This document shows, one piece after another, positions 1-5,063 of a stretch of DNA of 5,063 bases (position 1 is the stretch's first letter; every line of letters begins with the position of its first letter). The position numbers and the translations under genes are program-made. The notes under the pieces are model-generated. The model searched no databases. It had not been told where the DNA came from and saw nothing but the letters and a program-made list of their open reading frames with translations. Source of the stretch: Negativibacillus sp. Lineage in GTDB: Bacteria > Bacillota > Clostridia > Oscillospirales > Ruminococcaceae. The stretch lies in assembly GCA_020024325.1 (NCBI GenBank), contig JAHHTY010000086.1:1-5063 (forward strand), written 5' to 3'.

Positions 1-458
1 CTGGATGCAAGAACAACCATATGATACTTTTTCTCTTGTTTCTTATCTTTATATTGTTTTAATAGGTTTTTATAACCACATCTGAATAAATACAAAAAGC
101 ACATCGAAAAAAGAAGGAGAAATATAAAAAACTCTCGAGATAACTTTGTGTTCTGTTTAGTAAAATATAAATAGAACATTAAAGAAGCCATGATTAAGGT
201 GATGTGTTTTATACTTGCTTTTGCTTCTTTAAGGTATCCTCTTCGCAGAATATTATGATAACTTTCATCAAAAAAAGCTACAAAACCGTTAATTATGATA
301 AGCAATAATGAAATATGCAGGTAAAATTCCGACATATAAGAAAAATCCAAACCAAAACGCAGGAGATAAGATAGTATAAAAGAGAATTCCAGAGTAAATA
401 TGTCTATCATAAAAAAATCCAGATGTTTTAACCAACTCATTTCAAACTGTTTATACAT
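1..458 (-). CDS. Polyprenyl-phosphate sugar transferase, N-terminal part (runs off the left edge)
   Basis: This is a partial gene: 152 codons from the ATG at 458-456 stay open to the window edge, and the stop and catalytic C-terminus lie outside. The visible part has about four hydrophobic segments (roughly residues 15-36, 47-63, 86-99 and 110-126). They are separated by a charged segment, FFDESYHNILRRGYLKEAKA at 62-81, that resembles the loop after the second membrane helix in clostridial WbaP/CpsE-type exopolysaccharide glycosylphosphotransferases. A Lys-rich linker (130-144) then leads into YHMVVLAS, which looks like the first strand of the Rossmann-like domain of that family. Known members transfer a sugar phosphate to undecaprenyl phosphate in the membrane, the committed first step of repeat-unit synthesis. 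A strong AGGGGAG sits 5 nt before the ATG. The catalytic domain is not visible, so the assignment rests on the membrane region and the locus context. Confidence 0.8.
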   Translation of the reverse strand, partial: MYKQFEMSWLKHLDFFMIDIFTLEFSFILSYLLRFGLDFSYMSEFYLHISLLLIIINGFVAFFDESYHNILRRGYLKEAKASIKHITLIMASLMFYLYFTKQNTKLSREFFIFLLLFSMCFLYLFRCGYKNLLKQYKDKKQEKKYHMVVLAS

Positions 459-514
459 TTTATCTCCCCTTTCTAAAAATTAATCTCCTTACTACACAAT
501 TCATCATCTTTTTT

Positions 515-543
515 CTTTCATTTGAAATATACTATTTTATAAA
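515..543 (+). promoter_or_regulatory. Weak candidate promoter of the small membrane peptide gene
   Basis: TATAAA at 538-543 could be a -10 box and would place a start near 550, giving a leader of about 27 nt to the ATG at 577. No convincing -35 box lies at 16-18 nt spacing; CTTTCA at 515-520 is the poor candidate. The -10 sits inside the 10-bp palindrome TTTTATAAAA (535-544), so the same bases offer a TATAAA on the minus strand towards the sugar transferase gene. The AT-rich 118-bp gap between the divergent genes must contain their promoters unless they are read through, but the exact boxes are uncertain. Confidence 0.22.
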
Positions 544-563
544 AACATTGTAGCGTGGAATCT

Positions 564-569
564 AGGAGA
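564..569 (+). promoter_or_regulatory. Shine-Dalgarno of the 49-codon gene
   Basis: AGGAGA lies 7 nt before the ATG at 577. It is the main argument that the following short reading frame is translated, because a near-consensus site at ideal spacing is unlikely by chance in such AT-rich DNA. Confidence 0.65.
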
Positions 570-576
570 AATTATT

Positions 577-726
577 ATGATTATTGCTTTAATATTGATC
601 TCTTTTTTATTTATATCCAGCCTTGTCTTTGTCGTATTTTGCTGTGTTCATAGTTGTGCAAAACACGAACGAATCATTAGTGATTATCAACAGGAAAAAT
701 TTTTATCCGAACAAAAAAAGAATTAA
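577..726 (+). CDS. Small single-pass membrane protein, function unknown
   Basis: This frame encodes 49 residues from ATG at 577 to TAA at 724-726. Residues 2-24 are strongly hydrophobic and form one membrane segment. They are followed by a cysteine cluster, FCCVHSCAKH (residues 21-30; Cys at 22, 23 and 27), and then a short polar, charged tail ending in EQKKN. The charge pattern (no positive residues before the helix, basic tail after it) suggests the tail is cytoplasmic. Support for a real gene comes from the well-placed AGGAGA and from a terminator hairpin that begins 4 nt after the stop. It is the only plus-strand gene in the window and is convergent with the LCP gene. I do not recognise a family. 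It could be a small regulator or partner of a membrane protein in this locus, but nothing in the sequence shows a function. Confidence 0.6.
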   Translation: MIIALILISFLFISSLVFVVFCCVHSCAKHERIISDYQQEKFLSEQKKN

Positions 727-764
727 AAAAGTACTCGTAGGGATATTCTTTTTCCTCGAGTACT
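725..764. terminator. Bidirectional intrinsic terminator between the small gene and the LCP gene
   Basis: AGTACTCG (730-737) pairs perfectly with CGAGTACT (757-764). With the T at 738 bulged, AGGGA (739-743) can pair with TTCCT (752-756), counting one G-T pair, to lengthen the stem. On the minus strand the stem is followed at once by six T (complement of 725-730), a classic terminator 13 nt after the LCP stop. On the plus strand the stem follows the small gene's stop closely and leads into an interrupted T-rich stretch (765-779), so termination in that direction is likely but weaker. Confidence 0.85.
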
Positions 765-777
765 CTTCTAATTCTTT

Positions 778-1794
778 TTACTCTTTAACCTCATAAAAGA
801 GCTCTTGGATTTGTTTTTCTAAGGCGTCTTGATCCGGATAAAACTCCATATATTTTTCGCCTTTTTGGGCTTCGCCCTTCATATCCTGCATCTCTTGAAT
901 TGGATAGTCTGCAAACTGCTCTGCCATCCTAGATAAAGTATCGATTGAACAATCAGAAACAATATGCTTTGAAATTTTTTCTATTTGCTCTGCTGATACT
1001 GAAAAATCATCACCAAGCTTTTCTACTTGTTCTGCCATCGACATCAAATACTGTTGCTGTCTTTGCATACGGTTGAGGTTGGTGCTATCTTCCAAATCCT
1101 TTCGGATTCGAACATAGTGCAGTGCTTGTTCCCCTTTTAATGTGATTTCTTCGCCTTTAACCAGGCTGTCATCAATTCCTGAGAAATCGTCCAGAACTGT
1201 TACGGGAACCCCTCCAATCAAGTCATTGATATATGGAACAGCACCCATTGTCATTCCGACATAGTGATCAATTTTGATACCGCCCAGAAAATTGGAAACA
1301 GCTTGTACTGTGTTCATACAGCTATCCTGCAATCCGCTTCCATAAGTGTGGGCTAAAGCCAACTGTCCGGTAATTGTTCCTGCCGGCTGCCCTGTTACAC
1401 CTAAAACTGGAATTTGTGCCATTGTATCACGGTTAATATGGAGGATTGTTGTTGTTTCTTTGTTTTTATCAAAGATTGCCAACAACAAAAAGTCCGCTTG
1501 GGCATTATTGTTATAGCTCCCGGAGTCTTGCAGCGGTTCCATTTTATCTACACCTATCATCAACAAAGTTTCCAGATTGGATTTCGGAGCATACCATGTT
1601 CCGTTTTTTTCGATCCATCCTTCTCGTCTTCTACGAGCTGGTAAATCAATTTCTTCCTGTTTTTCCATTGCTTGTTGACGCTGATGAGATTCCCAAAAAC
1701 TTGTTCCTGCCCAAACCACAGCAAAGCATAATAAAATTACTACTAATACTAAGATTTTGGGAAGATGTTTTTTTTGAATCTGCATATTGGGCAT
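778..1794 (-). CDS. LytR-CpsA-Psr (LCP) family wall-polymer transferase
   Basis: The product has 338 residues. A short basic N-terminus is followed by one membrane helix (about 13-33), a charged linker (35-60), and an extracellular LCP domain (about 74-255). LCP hallmarks visible in order are LLMIGVDK (77-84), NAQADFLLLAIFD (97-109), the conserved Arg of HINRDTM (119-125), AHTYGSG (148-154), DHYVGM (176-181), INDLIGGVPV (189-198) and GEQALHYVRIRKDL (221-234), then NLNRMQRQQQYL (239-250) with its Arg residues. LCP enzymes move undecaprenyl-pyrophosphate-linked glycopolymers onto peptidoglycan outside the membrane, so here it probably anchors the polysaccharide of this locus. The extracellular part has two Cys, C159 and one in the C-terminal region, that could form a disulphide. 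GGAGG at 1802-1806, 7 nt upstream, fixes the start. It is the last operon gene, 37 nt after the surface-protein gene, with no terminator between them. In streptococcal cps operons the LCP gene (cpsA) is normally first. Confidence 0.93.
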   Translation of the reverse strand: MPNMQIQKKHLPKILVLVVILLCFAVVWAGTSFWESHQRQQAMEKQEEIDLPARRRREGWIEKNGTWYAPKSNLETLLMIGVDKMEPLQDSGSYNNNAQADFLLLAIFDKNKETTTILHINRDTMAQIPVLGVTGQPAGTITGQLALAHTYGSGLQDSCMNTVQAVSNFLGGIKIDHYVGMTMGAVPYINDLIGGVPVTVLDDFSGIDDSLVKGEEITLKGEQALHYVRIRKDLEDSTNLNRMQRQQQYLMSMAEQVEKLGDDFSVSAEQIEKISKHIVSDCSIDTLSRMAEQFADYPIQEMQDMKGEAQKGEKYMEFYPDQDALEKQIQELFYEVKE

Positions 1795-1831
1795 AGATAA
1801 TCCTCCAAACTTAACCTATCATAGAATTCAA

Positions 1832-2599
1832 TTATTTTTTCTTTGCTACAGTAAAAGCTACAACACTGCAGCCTAAAACAGCAGCTGCCAATCCTGTTAC
1901 ATTACCTGCACCAGTGTTTGGGTTTGGTTTAGCATCTGCATCTTCTTCAACCATGGTTGTGCTTTTTTCAACGGTTGTACCAGATTTCTGAACAGCAAAT
2001 GCAATTGGGCTGAGGCTTGTGAACTGTACGCTTACAGTACCGTCACCATTATTGATTACTTTATTGGCATCAATTACTTCCCACTGATCACCGCCAATAT
2101 TATGCAGGCATACGACAAACTCATCTGCAGAAACACCTAAATCGAAAGCAATTTCAATACTGCTTCCATCTTTTAAAAGTTCTCTTGTTGCATCATCAAT
2201 GTCAACATCAAACAAATCACGTACAACCATATCTTCTGCTTTTATATTTTCAGAAGTTTTGGAAAGAAATTCGGAAATCTGTGGAACAAGATCTGTCAGA
2301 GAAGTTGCAGCTTTAACTTGCTCATAAGCATTTCCTAATGCATCGGAAATTTTTTCGGAAGCTTCGTTTACTTTGGATACCGGGGTAACGGTCATTCCAA
2401 TTTTTCCTACAAGGTTTACAACCTCACCATTTTTGTTGACGATTTTTGCATAAACCTCTTTGCCGTTTTCATCCTTAGTAACCACTACACTTGGAGCTTC
2501 TTTACCCTGTACACTAGGGGTAAATTCTACCGCAGATGTAGAAATTGCTGTTGATGCTGCTAATGCCATTGCCAAAAGAAATACTGTCAATTTTTTCAT
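1832..2599 (-). CDS. Secreted protein with NPNTG cell-wall sorting signal, function unknown
   Basis: The product has 255 residues from the ATG at 2599. A Sec signal peptide spans about 1-23 (MKKLTVFLLAMALAASTAIS then TSA, with likely cleavage after Ala23). The mature part starts with a strand-rich segment containing VVVTKDENGKEVYAKIV (38-54), then a helical stretch (about 75-120). A compact domain (about 123-203) holds SSIEIAFDL, WEVI and NGDGTVSVQFTSLSPIAFAV; similar SLSPIAF-ending domains occur in clostridial surface proteins. The C-terminus is a full sorting signal: a Thr/Glu-rich stem, NPNTG (226-230), a hydrophobic helix and terminal KKK. NPNTG fits the (S/N)PXTG type accepted by clostridial class B sortases, not LPXTG. 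A longer frame opens at 2662, but it overlaps the phosphatase gene and lacks a ribosome site, whereas 2599 has AAAGGA at good spacing and gives a proper signal peptide. The gene begins 20 nt after the phosphatase stop, so it is co-transcribed with the regulators. No sortase gene is in view. Confidence 0.85.
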   Translation of the reverse strand: MKKLTVFLLAMALAASTAISTSAVEFTPSVQGKEAPSVVVTKDENGKEVYAKIVNKNGEVVNLVGKIGMTVTPVSKVNEASEKISDALGNAYEQVKAATSLTDLVPQISEFLSKTSENIKAEDMVVRDLFDVDIDDATRELLKDGSSIEIAFDLGVSADEFVVCLHNIGGDQWEVIDANKVINNGDGTVSVQFTSLSPIAFAVQKSGTTVEKSTTMVEEDADAKPNPNTGAGNVTGLAAAVLGCSVVAFTVAKKK

Positions 2600-2607
2600 A
2601 TTAAACA

Positions 2608-2613
2608 TCCTTT
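2608..2613 (-). promoter_or_regulatory. Shine-Dalgarno fixing the start of the surface-protein gene
   Basis: AAAGGA on the minus strand lies 8 nt before the ATG at 2599. It partly overlaps the alternative in-frame ATG at 2608-2606, which argues against that start and against the longer form from 2662. Confidence 0.7.
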
Positions 2614-2619
2614 CATCTT

Positions 2620-3324
2620 TCATTGACCCTTTATTAATTTTGTTTCTTGTACTTCCAACCATTCATGGATCGCAGAATCACAATAATCTTCTAATATTGA
2701 AACCGCTTCTCCTAAATTAGGAGGACGAACGAAACAATTATGACAATCTGAACCCAGCAGATGAATTCTGCCTTTTTTAAATAAAGACAGTGCTTTTCTT
2801 CTACTGTTTTTTTGTATAAAGAAGTTTGCATTGGATTGAATGAGAACATCTGTATCTTCTATTTTTTTCCAAAAGCCAAACGTGGGTTGAAAATTTAAAT
2901 AACGCTCAATGTGGGCTAAAACTATCGGGATTCCAAGATACTGCTGTGCGTGAGAAAGTTCTTGAATCATGCGGTCATTCCACCGCGTAAACGGCATTTC
3001 TAGAAGTAAAAGATCCATTCCTTCAATTCGCAAATCGTACAATTCTTTTGTTTGGCTAAATCCTTCATAATAACGAACTTCTGCCCCTAAATGAATGGTC
3101 GGTAAATGACTGTCTTCAGGTATCGCTTGCAAAAGTCGGTTATAAGATTCTTCGCGCCGTTTTAAAAACTTTTCCGGTGATTCTTTATCTGCATAAAAAT
3201 GAGGTGTTGCTGCAATATGGGTAACTCCTTGTTCAGCTGCCATTTGGAGCATTTGTATTGACTCGTCTGTGCTTTTACTTCCGTCATCCATATTAGGCAA
3301 AATATGTGAATGTAAATCTATCAT
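2620..3324 (-). CDS. cpsB: CpsB/CapC-type PHP-family protein-tyrosine phosphatase
   Basis: The product has 234 residues, a little below the usual length of about 240-255. It is a cytoplasmic metal-dependent phosphatase of the PHP fold that removes phosphate from the tyrosine cluster of the neighbouring BY-kinase. The metal-site motifs are complete: MIDLHSHILPNMDDGS at the N-terminus (H5, H7, D14), TPHF (H42), GAEVRY (E82), LLLEMPF (E109), AHIERY (H138) and GSDCHN (D193, H195). RPPNLGEA (200-207) follows, as in the family. No key residue is missing, so it should be active. Its ATG overlaps the kinase stop as ATGA, which suggests translational coupling; the AGGGG upstream is rather distant (about 11 nt). 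The symbol follows streptococcal usage; Bacillus ywqE and staphylococcal capC are the same family. Confidence 0.95.
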   Translation of the reverse strand: MIDLHSHILPNMDDGSKSTDESIQMLQMAAEQGVTHIAATPHFYADKESPEKFLKRREESYNRLLQAIPEDSHLPTIHLGAEVRYYEGFSQTKELYDLRIEGMDLLLLEMPFTRWNDRMIQELSHAQQYLGIPIVLAHIERYLNFQPTFGFWKKIEDTDVLIQSNANFFIQKNSRRKALSLFKKGRIHLLGSDCHNCFVRPPNLGEAVSILEDYCDSAIHEWLEVQETKLIKGQ

Positions 3325-4103
3325 TTTTTCGTTTTCCCCTGCACATTATCAATATTATGCGCATATTCATATCCACCATATTGATCGTCGCGATAATACT
3401 TTTTATATGGAGAGTTTGTATTATCTGCACTATTAAAAACAAAGCCCAAAACCCTTGCATTAGCATATTTCATCTGGCGCATTGTTTCTGCAAGAGCCGA
3501 CTTGCCTACATAATCCTGACGAACTACAATAACCATGCCGGAAGTTAACTTCGATACAATCAGAGCATCCGAAACTACCGTAACCGGAGGAAGATCCAAG
3601 AGAATATAATCATAATATTCTGATAATCTGTCTATAGTATACTTCATACGATCTGATTCCAGAATTTCCGAAGCGCTTGGAGGAATGGAGCCTGCTGGAA
3701 TAACGTCCAGTGTTTCTGTTAAAACACCTGACTGCAAAACTTCTTCTGACGAATTCATTCCCACAAGTAAATCGGATAATCCAATCTTTGATTTTAAATT
3801 CAGACGCTTTGCAATGGTTGGCAAACGCATATCACATTCAATCAAAAGTACTCGTTTTTTTGTTTCAGCAATTGTGTATGCTAGATTGATTGCCGTTATA
3901 CTTTTTCCTTCTCCTTTTAAAGAGCTTGTAATTCCTATTACTTTTGCCTGATTATCACTGGGAAAGGAAAACATCAGGTTTGTTCGAAGTAATTTATAAG
4001 CTTCAGAAGATGCAAAGTTTAATTGTTCACCAATCATACTTTGTTGTTCACTGGCAAGATCTGCAAACAGCTTCTGATTTTTTTTGTGATTATTCCAAAA
4101 CAT
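3321..4103 (-). CDS. cpsD: CpsD/CapB-type bacterial tyrosine kinase (BY-kinase), cytoplasmic half
   Basis: The product has 260 residues and is the separate ATPase half typical of Gram-positive bacteria, whose activator is the membrane protein encoded just upstream. Visible elements are EAYKLLRTNL (34-43), the conserved segment before the nucleotide fold; Walker A SSLKGEGKS (60-68); Walker A' LLIECDMRLP (86-95); IPAGSIPPSASEIL (135-148); and Walker B YILLDLPPV (166-174). A C-terminal tyrosine cluster has Tyr at 233, 236, 237, 242, 245 and 247 and is the expected autophosphorylation site. In the family, cycles of tyrosine phosphorylation control polymer length and output. Walker A' has Glu89 where the usual motif has the first Asp of DxDxR. 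The start overlaps the upstream stop as TAATG, and AAGGAG lies 9 nt before it. Confidence 0.95.
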   Translation of the reverse strand: MFWNNHKKNQKLFADLASEQQSMIGEQLNFASSEAYKLLRTNLMFSFPSDNQAKVIGITSSLKGEGKSITAINLAYTIAETKKRVLLIECDMRLPTIAKRLNLKSKIGLSDLLVGMNSSEEVLQSGVLTETLDVIPAGSIPPSASEILESDRMKYTIDRLSEYYDYILLDLPPVTVVSDALIVSKLTSGMVIVVRQDYVGKSALAETMRQMKYANARVLGFVFNSADNTNSPYKKYYRDDQYGGYEYAHNIDNVQGKTKK

Positions 4104-4855
4104 TACCGATTTCTCCTTTTAGAATGTTTATCCAAATAACTTTTTTCTGCCTTTGTCGAACTCCCCATTGCTGGAATCACTGCTAAAATTGGTAAATCGT
4201 AAGTTTGAATCAAATAGTCTTCAGTACGGATCGAGTCATTAAATACTTCCATCAAAACAATGATTCCTACACTCAAAACTCCACCCAACAGAAAACCAAT
4301 TAACGTAATTTTTGTGATATTTGGAGAAACCGGATATGCAGGTACAATTGCATAATCGACAATTCGTACCGAACTTCCCTCAACAATACTTGCTATTTTC
4401 TGTGGAAGAATATCTGCAATCGTATTTGCTATCAACTCTGCTTCTTCAGGATCTTCATCAGTTACTATAATTTCAAAAATTTCTGTCGAATTGATTGCGG
4501 CAGCTGAAACCATTTCTTCAAGTTCTTCATATGTATACGGTAATTTTGCCTTTTCAATAACCGCATTCAATGTCAAACGACTTTTTAAAATTACCATATA
4601 TGTATCTACCAAGCTCTGTGCTGCTGACAATTCTCCAGAAGAAATACTAAAAGATGTATTACCCAAAGAAATAGAACTGTTATTAACATACAGCATTGCT
4701 TTGGACTCATATAGAGGTACGATTAAAAATTTAGCACAAGAAAATGCGATTGCTGCGCCAACAATCACCATAGCAACAACAAACCATATTTTTTTCCATA
4801 CCGCTCGTGCTAGCGCCAACAAATCTATTTCCACCGTATCTTGTTCATTTTCCAT
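4103..4855 (-). CDS. cpsC: Wzz/CpsC-type polysaccharide chain-length regulator and kinase activator
   Basis: The product has 250 residues from the ATG at 4855. Topology is that of polysaccharide co-polymerases: a short acidic cytoplasmic N-terminus (MENEQDTVEIDLLALARAVW), TM1 (about 24-44), an extracellular helical domain, the Pro-containing YPVSPN (174-179), TM2 (about 182-204), and a cytoplasmic tail with YDLPILAVIPAMG (219-231) ending in basic residues. In Gram-positive bacteria the tail of this protein activates the partner BY-kinase encoded next, and the pair governs chain length and export. The frame is open 11 codons further, to an ATG at 4888. That start has no ribosome site and lies inside a palindrome, while AAGGGAG sits 7 nt before 4855. 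The gene is first in the operon and its stop overlaps the kinase start by 1 nt. Confidence 0.94.
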   Translation of the reverse strand: MENEQDTVEIDLLALARAVWKKIWFVVAMVIVGAAIAFSCAKFLIVPLYESKAMLYVNNSSISLGNTSFSISSGELSAAQSLVDTYMVILKSRLTLNAVIEKAKLPYTYEELEEMVSAAAINSTEIFEIIVTDEDPEEAELIANTIADILPQKIASIVEGSSVRIVDYAIVPAYPVSPNITKITLIGFLLGGVLSVGIIVLMEVFNDSIRTEDYLIQTYDLPILAVIPAMGSSTKAEKSYLDKHSKRRNR

Positions 4856-4862
4856 AAGGTAG

Positions 4863-4869
4863 CTCCCTT
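4863..4869 (-). promoter_or_regulatory. Shine-Dalgarno fixing the start of the Wzz/CpsC gene
   Basis: AAGGGAG on the minus strand lies 7 nt before the ATG at 4855. It shows that the ATG at 4888, in the same frame, is probably not the start, and that the palindromes further upstream are non-coding leader or promoter DNA. Confidence 0.8.
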
Positions 4870-4883
4870 CGATTCCATAGAAA

Positions 4884-4915
4884 GCCATATTTGTATTTTA
4901 ATATACAAATATGGC
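4884..4915. repeat. Perfect 13-bp palindrome in the operon leader
   Basis: GCCATATTTGTAT (4884-4896) and ATACAAATATGGC (4903-4915) are exact reverse complements separated by 6 nt. The element lies between the candidate promoter and the ribosome binding site of the first operon gene. As RNA it would be a 13-bp hairpin beginning roughly 8 nt into the transcript and ending about 14 nt before the Shine-Dalgarno. No T-run follows it, so it is not a normal terminator. As DNA it has the form of an operator for a dimeric repressor. The sequence shows the symmetry only; the function is inferred. Confidence 0.85.
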
Positions 4916-4930
4916 GATATTTGTATATTA
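4899..4930. repeat. Second perfect palindrome, 14-bp arms, sharing an arm with the first
   Basis: TAATATACAAATAT (4899-4912) and ATATTTGTATATTA (4917-4930) are exact reverse complements around a 4-nt centre, GGCG. Its left arm covers most of the right arm of the neighbouring palindrome, so the two structures cannot form at once. Its right end touches the candidate -10 box and covers the predicted transcription start, so a protein bound here would block transcription. Confidence 0.85.
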
Positions 4931-4959
4931 TTATATCTCAAAACACATATTTTGTACAA
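4930..4959 (-). promoter_or_regulatory. Candidate vegetative promoter of the polysaccharide regulatory operon
   Basis: On the minus strand a perfect TATAAT -10 box lies at 4935-4930. It is preceded at 18-nt spacing by TTGTAC (4959-4954), a partial match to TTGACA. The predicted start is near 4923, giving a leader of about 70 nt to the ATG at 4855. The -35 overlaps the 8-bp palindrome TTGTACAA (4952-4959). The -10 is convincing and the -35 is weak, which would fit a regulated promoter. Confidence 0.55.
4946..4957. repeat. Degenerate further copy of the ATATTTGTAT box over the -35
   Basis: CATATTTTGTAC resembles the CATATTTGTAT box at 4886-4896 with one extra T and a T-to-C change at the end. 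It lies across the -35 side of the candidate promoter, so copies of the box flank the promoter core. In DNA this AT-rich a single degenerate match can arise by chance. Confidence 0.35.
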
Positions 4960-5063
4960 TATTTTTTATATTTAATTACGCTATTATTTTTTAATTCTCA
5001 GTTTTTCACAATTTTTTTAACTGATATCTTCTTTTATTTTATAGTTTTTCCACTTTTTTCGAC
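4960..5063. other. AT-rich non-coding DNA upstream of the operon
   Basis: No convincing gene, RNA or strong promoter is seen here. There is a weak 6-bp inverted repeat, TCAGTT (4998-5003) with AACTGA (5019-5024). There are also two similar short strings, AGTTTTTCAC (5000-5009) and AGTTTTTCCAC (near 5043-5053). The upstream neighbour of the operon lies outside the window. Confidence 0.5.

Noticed and set aside
1414..1796. Two plus-strand open frames (1414-1644 and 1446-1796) opposite the LCP gene
   Set aside because: They lie fully antisense to a well-supported LCP gene, match no recognisable family, and are explained by complementary codon composition.
2600..2662. N-terminal extension of the surface protein from ATG at 2662
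   Set aside because: It would place 21 polar residues before a textbook signal peptide and overlap the phosphatase gene, and the ATG at 2599 has its own ribosome site.
3306..4186. Plus-strand frames of 80-88 codons opposite the BY-kinase and the gene junctions
   Set aside because: They are antisense shadows of the kinase and its neighbours, with no good ribosome sites and no plausible domains.
4491..4862. Plus-strand frame of 123 codons opposite the Wzz/CpsC gene
   Set aside because: It is antisense to a gene with clear membrane topology and family features, and its predicted product has low-complexity Ser-rich composition typical of a shadow frame.
4884..4915. The 13-bp palindrome as an intrinsic terminator of an upstream gene
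   Set aside because: The stem is mostly A-T and there is no run of T after it on either strand; it also lies between a promoter and its gene.
4998..5024. Inverted repeat TCAGTT/AACTGA
   Set aside because: The stem is only 6 bp with a 15-nt loop, which is expected by chance in such AT-rich sequence.
1..5063. CRISPR arrays, tRNA or rRNA genes, insertion sequences, riboswitches
   Set aside because: No regularly spaced repeats, tRNA-like cloverleaf, transposase fragment or recognisable aptamer was seen; nearly all the DNA is explained by the genes listed.

Overview
The window reads as the regulatory end of an exopolysaccharide or capsule locus from a low-GC Gram-positive bacterium, most likely a gut-type member of the Clostridia. 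Evidence for this is the AT-rich sequence, strong AGGAGG-type ribosome binding sites, the split CpsC/CpsD tyrosine-kinase pair, the PHP-type CpsB phosphatase, and a surface protein with an NPNTG sorting signal. Genus and species cannot be named from the sequence alone.

Nearly everything lies on the minus strand, so the locus is read from right to left. Positions 4856-5063 hold an AT-rich regulatory region. It contains a candidate promoter (TATAAT at 4930-4935) followed by two overlapping perfect palindromes that share one arm. A tight operon follows: a Wzz/CpsC-type chain-length and kinase-activator membrane protein (4855-4103), a CpsD-type BY-kinase (4103-3321), a CpsB-type PHP phosphotyrosine phosphatase (3324-2620), a secreted, probably sortase-anchored protein of unknown function (2599-1832), and a LytR-CpsA-Psr (LCP) protein (1794-778). 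The first three genes overlap by 1 and 4 nt. A strong hairpin at 725-764 ends the operon and probably serves both strands.

Beyond the operon, a 49-codon membrane peptide gene (577-726) runs on the plus strand, convergent with the LCP gene and sharing its terminator. To its left, the first 152 codons of a polyprenyl-phosphate sugar transferase start at 458 on the minus strand and leave the window. This looks like the first enzyme gene of the polysaccharide assembly cluster, transcribed separately from the regulatory operon.

Inferred working model: the sugar transferase starts the repeat unit on undecaprenyl phosphate. CpsC activates CpsD, which autophosphorylates on its C-terminal tyrosines. 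CpsB reverses this, and the cycle tunes polymer length and export. The LCP enzyme attaches the finished polymer to the cell wall. The sortase-type surface protein is the unusual passenger, and its co-transcription suggests a wall function linked to the polymer. The least ordinary features are the shared-arm palindromes at the operon promoter, the embedded surface protein, and the small convergent membrane peptide gene.
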